Part shown: piece by piece, positions 57,401 to 64,000 of the stretch | How positions within the stretch are numbered: the first letter of the stretch is position 1 | Layout: every line of letters begins with the position of its first letter | Assembly: GCA_021904315.1 (NCBI GenBank) | Contig: CM038910.1 | Span: forward strand, 15,810,001 to 15,874,000 | Origin: Sphagnum magellanicum | Lineage: Eukaryota; Streptophyta; Sphagnopsida; Sphagnales; Sphagnaceae | Direction: 5' to 3' | DNA: 64,000 nucleotides | Program-made: the position numbers and the translations under genes | The notes under the pieces: model-generated | Told to the model about the DNA's origin: nothing | What the model saw: the letters and a program-made list of their open reading frames with translations, nothing else | Database searches by the model: none

Positions 57401-58729
57401 ATAATTGTTAACCCAAATTTTCACTTTATGTATATAGTAACTAGTTGTTACCAATTAGTATTTGATGAGGCAATATTATTTTGAGGACTGTTTTAGTTAT
57501 TATTGGATAACAAGTCATCGCTTTGTTATGATAAGCAATAACAAATATTTTATTAAATCAATCTATTAGGTTAATTGGTAACCAATTTGTTACATAACTA
57601 GTTGTTGACAAAACATGTTAGATATCAACCTATGACCAGTAGTTATTGAAGTTCAATTTTGAAATCTTTGACAATTGTACTGGTTAGTGACTTTGATTTT
57701 GAACAACACTATTCTATGGTATTAGTAGGAACATTTGAAAAAGAGGAACAATTCAATCCATTCCAAATTTCTTATTTATTTTCTCTTTGTAAATTGATTT
57801 TTTAAACCAATTGTGGATTTTTGCCTTTGTAAATAAACATTCTCATGTTTTTTCTATCTTTGTTTCTATGTCTTGGATTTTAGATTTGAAGTAGAACAAC
57901 CCGGTTAATGTTTGAAAGCAAGTTAAAATTTACAAAGTAAAAACCTTATTTTATTTTCTTTGAGAGAATAGAAAACACTTTTAAATTTGGCGACCACATA
58001 GTAGACTAAAATTGTAAACAATCACGTTTACAATCTCTAGTTTCAACAAGAAAGTTGTGTTTTTAAATTTTAGATTGGATTTGTACTAACTTTAATAGTT
58101 TTCTAAAATTGTTTTATGTTTCGATCATTTTTTATTTTTTACAAAATTAGTTTAAAAATTTCTTCAAATTTGCATGTTGTTTAATTTCTAATTACTAGAA
58201 CAACATGTTGTCTAGAGAAAATATAAGAATTAACAATTGTTTTAAAATAGTGAACAATGTCAAGAGTGGTCATAAGGGGCTTAAGGAGGCAACTAGAATT
58301 GGGATCACCACAACAATTTATTCATGAGACGGTTCAATCACAAGAACAACTGGGTGCAATCATACTAACATGAGCCATAGCAAGTGTAACCAGTGCTTAA
58401 GTTTTCACATTTAAAAATGGTAATTTAATTTGGTGTTGAAAGTATAAGATTTTTTTATATAGTAAGTTTCATAATATATCATTGGAATATGTGAATTAAT
58501 TTGAAAAATATCCAATGAATAATAAACTCTCAAAAACACTCATTAAACATTATAACACATGTTTTTTTAGCACTAAAAGGACTTAAAAATAGATTTCAAA
58601 ACTTTTGAAAATTACATATATTTTGAAATCTTTCACATAAACCTTGACATAATCATATAAAAAATTATTAAAAAATTTGAAGACATTTTTGAAGACTTTT
58701 TAAAGAACATTCTAGAAAATATTCCACCA
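57401..58729. other. AT-rich stretch between the gypsy relics
   Basis: No supported gene. Repeated 'ggttgtta/aactagttgtt' text near 57410-57610 is reminiscent of decayed LTR or CACTA subterminal sequence, without defined ends. Confidence 0.4.
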
Positions 58730-60289
58730 AAAGCAAGTGGGTGTGGTTCATGTTATCCCATTTGCACCCAACCACGTTTTCAAGCCAAAGGAATTCAATT
58801 GGTTGATGTTCCCAACATTGATCCTCAACAATTAGTTATAATAAACATACTTCTTCATCAAATATTAATAGAACAAGAGGAAAGGAAGGAAGCACAAGTA
58901 CATTCAACCAGTCATTTTTTGACACCGTAACATAAGTTTCAACAATGGAGGCCGAACACACAATCAAGGGGACAAAACACCGCATCTATACAAAATGTTG
59001 ATGAAATAACTTAACTAGGACAAAGGGGCAATTTGCAACACCTAGCTACTACATTCCCAAAATTACTATAGCATCTCGATCAACACCAATTATTAAGTAC
59101 TACACATCTAAACCAATTCTTGCTTTGAATCTAATCATAGCAAATTTAAAATTTGAACACAACTAACTTTTAAACCGGTTGGAACAACTACATAACTTGG
59201 AGCAAATACCTTCACATCGATCTAGTTCTCAATCGCATGTAGAACTAATGGAAATAGTTGCAATACCTATTGTTGTCCAAAAAACACAACCTAGATTTTG
59301 TAAATGGTTGGCACCTAATCAAAGATATTCATGCCACCGTGGTACCCACCGATTATAGTTCAATCCAAACCGACCAATAAGTTGCCATGCTAAAAACTTC
59401 AATATCTGACACACATGAAGGATATTGATCCTAATGCTCACATTAGAGTTTTCAAGAAAGTAATTAGAGCCAACGGAGAGACCATGGAAGATGATATCAT
59501 CAACTTGATTAATTTCATTTTACAAGATAACATCTCAAAGTGGGGCAAAAACTTTACTCAAGATCATCCCAATTGCACATTTGAAGAGTTGGAGCAAGCA
59601 TTTTGCAAACATTTTTGAACAATGAAGAATGATGAAAAAGTTTACATGCAATTGAAAAACCTACAACAATAAATTAGCGAATGGGTAGAAGTTTACTACG
59701 AACGTTTGTTGAAACTTGCTAATTGTTTGCAAGTCAAGGTTATTGATGTTTTCCTTACCACAATATTTAAAATGGGTTTGTAACCATTCTTTAGACTAAC
59801 AATAGTAGGTATGACAAGGAATACCCTTATTAAGCATAAGGAAGCTACAATGATTTGTGAAGAAAATGGCTTAGTTATAACAAACTACATTGTTAACCCA
59901 ACTAGAATCCAAATCAGTTACACAACCAAGAGTCAATTACACTATAACTAAACAATAATTAAGCTATTCAAACTATGGAAAAACATGTCATGCCAAAGAA
60001 ACCTACCATAACAGAAAAAGGGAAAAACATGCAGTACCTATTGTACCCACCAAAGTTGTTGAACTAGTAGTTGAAATAATTGTACAACCTGTTAAACCAA
60101 CTAGAGTACTTTTGAGATATCCATGTATTATTTGTTTTAACTTTGAACACCATGCGCCAAATTGTCCTAGAAAGATGAAAGTTTAAAGCATGTTTTGTAC
60201 TAAATTAAACACTACTACCATTGTAGTTTCAAAAGCTTCTAAGCCTGATAATGTACTAGTTAATGTAGTTGTCACTGTCAAATACAATT
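58730..60289 (+). pseudogene. gag: Ty3/gypsy gag relic, copy 2
   Basis: The 59415-59618 frame (HIRVFKKVIRANGETMEDDI, then WGKNFTQDHPNCTFEELEQA) has the character of a Retrotrans_gag capsid domain. It continues through stops as KNLQQ-stop-ISEWVEVYYERL. A zinc knuckle CIICFNFEHHAPNC (CX2CX4HX4C) lies at 60124-60165. Upstream of 59415 weaker gag-like text reaches back to about 58730. Multiple in-frame stops. Non-functional. Confidence 0.75.
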
Positions 60290-62110
60290 AAATTTGTCAA
60301 AGCTTAATATTTTAGCACCTTACAATTTGTGGATGGTGAATCAAACCATAACCAAACCACTTGGTCTTATTAAAGATCTAAAGATATTTGTTCATGGAAT
60401 TCCGTATATAATCACATTTATTATCATCAACAATAATGTTCTAGACTCTAGTTATTCAATGTTGTTGGGACGTCTATGGTTGAAAGATGCAAAAGTGTCC
60501 CACAATTGGGGAACTAACACTATTACCATACAAGGAACAAGTACATTGAAAACCATACTTGTTACCAAAAAACTATATGTTCAAACGAAATGACCAAAAG
60601 TCTTAGTATGTTATAATTTCCATTTTGGAATATCTAATGAAAAGGAGGATATGATGTTTGCCACAAAATTGGATTTGTTTTCAATAGGAACCATAATAGT
60701 ACCTACTCACACTAAACCAATTTTCAAAATAGACTGCATTTCAAATCTTAAGATAACAAAACATGTCCAAACACAATTTGTCAAACTAGTGTGTGTCTTA
60801 GTTGTTAACTTAATTATTCCACTTGATATTGTTAAACAACATTTACCTTAGACTTTTTTCCATCCAGAAATGGGAGAAATGATCATTGATGAAACACCTA
60901 TTTGAAAATGAATCCAAGATTTAACCATAACCGATTGGACAATCACTGAAGGTGAACAATTGACCAAAGTCAATTTGGGCATTAAAGAGAATATGCAATT
61001 TAGGTGAAAGTGAATGCTTCACTTGAATCGATTATTACAAAACAATTGATTGAATGTTTAAAGAAATTCAAAGACATTTTTGCCTAGACATACAAGGACC
61101 TAAAGGATATATCACCAAAGATTCTTCAACACAAGATTGAACGTGATACTATAGTACCACCTATTCATCAAACAAGGTACTAGTTGAATCCCAACTACAC
61201 TACCATTGTCAAGCAAGACATGGACAAGTTACTTGTTGTTGGTTTCATCAAATTGATTGAAGAAACATGTGGCTATCACCAATAGTAGTTGTTCCCAAGA
61301 AAAATGTTGAAAATTTGTGTTGATTTCAAGAAGTTCAATGTAGCAACAAAAAAAAACCCTTACCCTTAGCCTTTCACTAATGAGGTCATTAATATAGTTG
61401 TTGGGCATGAAGTGTATACCTTTATGGACATATTTTCATGATATCATTAGATATCAATTACATTAGAGGACCAACACAAAACCACCTTTGTGATAGACTT
61501 GGGGGCTTTTGTGTGGGTTGTGATGCCATTTGGTGTCAAAAATGGACCACCCATTTATTAAAGGGCAATTACCAAAGTATTTTGTAAGTACATTGATGTA
61601 TTCATAAAGATCTTTCTTGATGATTTTATAATTTTCAATGACCTATCAACTCACCTTGAAAAGCTAAAAAAGTGTTTTCTTAAGTGTAAAGAGTTTAGTA
61701 GTAGTTTAGACCCAAACAAGTGTGCATTCTAGTGTTTTTAGGAACTATCTTAGGTTTCATAGGGTCTAAGGAAGGCAAAGTCATGGATCATAAAAAGGTT
61801 GAAGCCTTAATAAACATGCTAGTACCTACTACCCCTAAGAAATCCAAGTGTTCAATGAGATGACATAGTTTTACAAGTGTTTTATCAAGAACTTTGCTAT
61901 CAATGTCACCTATCAACAAGTTGCTCAAAAACTATGAAATTTTTGAGTGGATAGAAAAATGCCAAAATGCTTGGGAAGAGATTAAGAACTGGTATGTACA
62001 AGCCTCTATTTTGATCAATCCAAACTAGGAGTTTGAATGGGTGAAATCACAGTAAAAGGAGCCAAGGACTGTGTTGACTACCATAAAATCTTGCACCCAA
62101 TCAACTTTGA
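60290..62110 (+). pseudogene. pol: Ty3/gypsy pol relic, copy 2
   Basis: The protease-linked region at 60294-60593 contains YSMLLGRLWLKDAKVSHNWG and TITIQGT. The linker (MMFATKLDLFSIGTI) follows at 60651. The reverse transcriptase lies at about 61020-61740: VDFKKFNVATKK, FMDIFS, WVVMPFGVKNGPP, and an intact FLDDF active-site motif at 61613-61627. RNase H begins near 61890 (MSPINKLL, EIFEWIEKCQNAWEEI). It follows the gag relic in the normal gag-PR-RT-RH order. Stops occur throughout and integrase was not found. The copy is better preserved than 55660-57400. Confidence 0.8.
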
Positions 62111-63014
62111 AAAATCATTGGAAATAATGAAATATTGAAAAATAATGAATTTTTTTGGGTAATGGTTTTATACTTGTGAATTTTCATTTCCCTGATTTTT
62201 TTGTAATTTGGAGATGTCTTAATATTTGAAAAATGAAAAGTAAGCAATGAACCTGCTGTAGACTACTATTTTTGATTTTGAACATCTTTTTTCCAATGTG
62301 AAACAAAACTATTCCTTCTCAAATTTCATAGGAGGCTATATTTTGATAAACATTAGGGCATGGCATTGGAAAGAATTTCAAAAGATGTCTTCACTATGTT
62401 TTACATGAATCACCTTTGAAGGTGTTTTTGACCTTTAAAAATACATAATTTGAAAAAATTCCTTAAAGAAGAATTGTTTTTTATGTTGTAAGGAAAGGCA
62501 AGGTTGCATTTCCATGAATTTTGGAGGTGTTATGCATAATTAAAAGTATTATGAAACACATATTATGTTGTCAAAGGATATGGTTGAACAAGGTTATAAT
62601 GCAATAAAATTAATGTACAATATAGCTTTCAAGGATTAATATACATGTATATTTAAGAAGTCACTAGAATTAGAACCTTTAAATTAGTCTAATTATGCAC
62701 ATAATCCATAATGGACTTTGGAGTCATAAATTATTTTTAAAAACCTAAAATATTATTTATTAAAAAAATTGACCCTTGTAGGCTATGGATGAAAAACATT
62801 CTCATCCATGTATTAGGTTGTGAATGAACGAATTCAATGGAGCTTTTTAAAACCTTGACACTTGAATTGAGGTAGTTTGTTTATGTTTGGTTCATTGAAA
62901 CAAAGAGAGCTTTTATGGTTTTAGGGTTGAAGAGCTTAGATTTTCATGGCTACCATTCTTCAAATAACCTTGCAAGCTCACATGGACACAACATTGCAAT
63001 TGATCTACACATTA
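62111..63014. other. AT-rich stretch without a gene
   Basis: No motif-bearing frame and no LTR terminus recognised downstream of the gypsy relic. Confidence 0.45.
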
Positions 63015-64000
63015 CACTAGAAGAAAACTGGGTTTTTGTAACCAACCAATTTGCGACTAGTTGTGACTATTTGACATTTACAACTATTGTTGGTTATATT
63101 TACAACTACTTTTTGCATTTGGTCTTGCTTGCTACTACTCTATGACTAACTTGCGACTAATGGATTTTTTCATCCTTTCATTTGGATAGCTTTCAACACA
63201 ATTTCCATCCAAGAAGACCCTTCTACCTACCATTAGTTGCAAATGTCACCAAATGAGTCGTAGCCCTATGGGTACTCCAAATGTATTATACAACTTTTAG
63301 GCATAAGGGGTCCACAATTGTGTATTGAATGTATTCTACTCATTATTATATGGGTACATACTAAGATGTACCCATATATTACTGGTTATGTATAATGGTT
63401 GTATTTAAATTGTATGTAAGTTGTATTTGGAGCATACTTGGAGCATAATGTAAGGGAATTTTGGTGTGTTTCACTCATCACAAGGACTTAGCTTGGATGA
63501 TTGAAATATTTTTTCTCTTCAAGTACATTTTATCAACCTCAAGACCTAGTTGGCTACATGTGTTTTGTTTTTTATTTTGGAGGTTGGGGCTTTGCTATGA
63601 TATAATATATATCAAGTCTCAAGTTTGGCTCACCTTAATCTCAAGTTTCAACTCTTTCTGTGAACATAATGCTCACCTTGGCTACTTGTACAACTTCTCT
63701 TCAACAAGTACTAGGGTTACAGATTACTCTGTAATTCTTGCACTTATAGGTAGCCCACTGTCAATCTTGTGCAAATTGTGAAGGTATGGGCATCACTCAA
63801 TTCACACCTTCACCATTAGACATCACACAATTCCAGCTCTAATGGGGAGAGGGGTTCTTCACTAGGTCATCAACCAACAATACATACTGCAAGAGTGTTG
63901 GGGGGTTTCATGTGTCTTCCAGGAATTTGGCTTAGAGAATGCATTTTTATTTATGTTTGGGTAGCTGGAAGGGTCCAACATCTGGGAAGGATGCCAAAGC
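63015..64000 (+). mobile_element. Left end of a CACTA-like element (partial)
   Basis: CACTAGAAGAAAACTGGG at 63015-63032 is a classical CACTA terminal inverted repeat start. The next 150 bp carry repeated 'ttgcgactag' and 'ttgcgactaa' motifs like the subterminal repeats of the element at 31014-33988. No matching right end (...TAGTG) was found before 64000, so the element is either cut by the window edge or truncated. The right boundary given here is the window edge. Confidence 0.5.

Noticed and set aside
1-64000. CRISPR arrays, rRNA genes, bacterial-type operons
   Set aside because: No regularly spaced identical repeats with unique spacers and no rRNA-like sequence; retroelements and an intron-containing BURP gene indicate a plant nuclear genome.

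Overview
This window reads as plant nuclear DNA from a large, repeat-rich genome. It is AT-rich and gene-poor, and is packed with decayed LTR retrotransposons and DNA-transposon relics. There is one intact intron-containing plant gene of the BURP family. A gymnosperm is my best guess from the low gene density and the age of the repeats, but that is inference. I see no rRNA gene, no convincing tRNA gene and no CRISPR array.

Left part (1-17 kb). A hAT-type transposase C-terminal relic lies on the minus strand (1392-2057). A nearly complete but dead Ty1/copia element follows (4936-11891), with two 313-bp LTRs, primer-binding site, gag, protease, integrase, reverse transcriptase, RNase H and polypurine tract. 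Its leader is interrupted by a solo LTR (6297-7118, TSD taaaa). To its right, an unidentified minus-strand protein relic (11892-12956 continuing at 15842-16210) is split by a solo LTR (12962-15836). That solo LTR itself carries two further solo LTRs of the same family (13040-14016 and 14701-15675). Target-site duplications support the order of events.

Middle (17-44 kb). Mostly non-coding and AT-rich, with minisatellites, a large inverted A/T-rich repeat (about 18.66-19.13 kb), microsatellites and several dispersed repeats. A pogo/Jerky-like DDE transposase relic (34967-30482, minus) is interrupted by a 2,975-bp CACTA-like element (31014-33988, TSD ata). Its removal restores the reading frame exactly. 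Two unidentified protein-like relics (26140-26432 and 35262-35890) lie on the minus strand.

Right part (44-64 kb). The BURP gene (46406-44830, minus, two exons, 378 residues) is the only plausible functional gene. Its upstream region carries a dense G-quadruplex-prone tract. Farther right are a 47.3-48.5 kb array of about 120-bp units, a large hAT-like transposase relic (53612-55510), two degenerate Ty3/gypsy copies (55660-57400 and 58730-62110) and the terminus of another CACTA-like element (63015).

Everything except the BURP gene appears to be repeat-derived. The genes do not form a pathway; the window is a record of nested insertion, LTR-LTR recombination and decay dominated by C-to-T-type changes.
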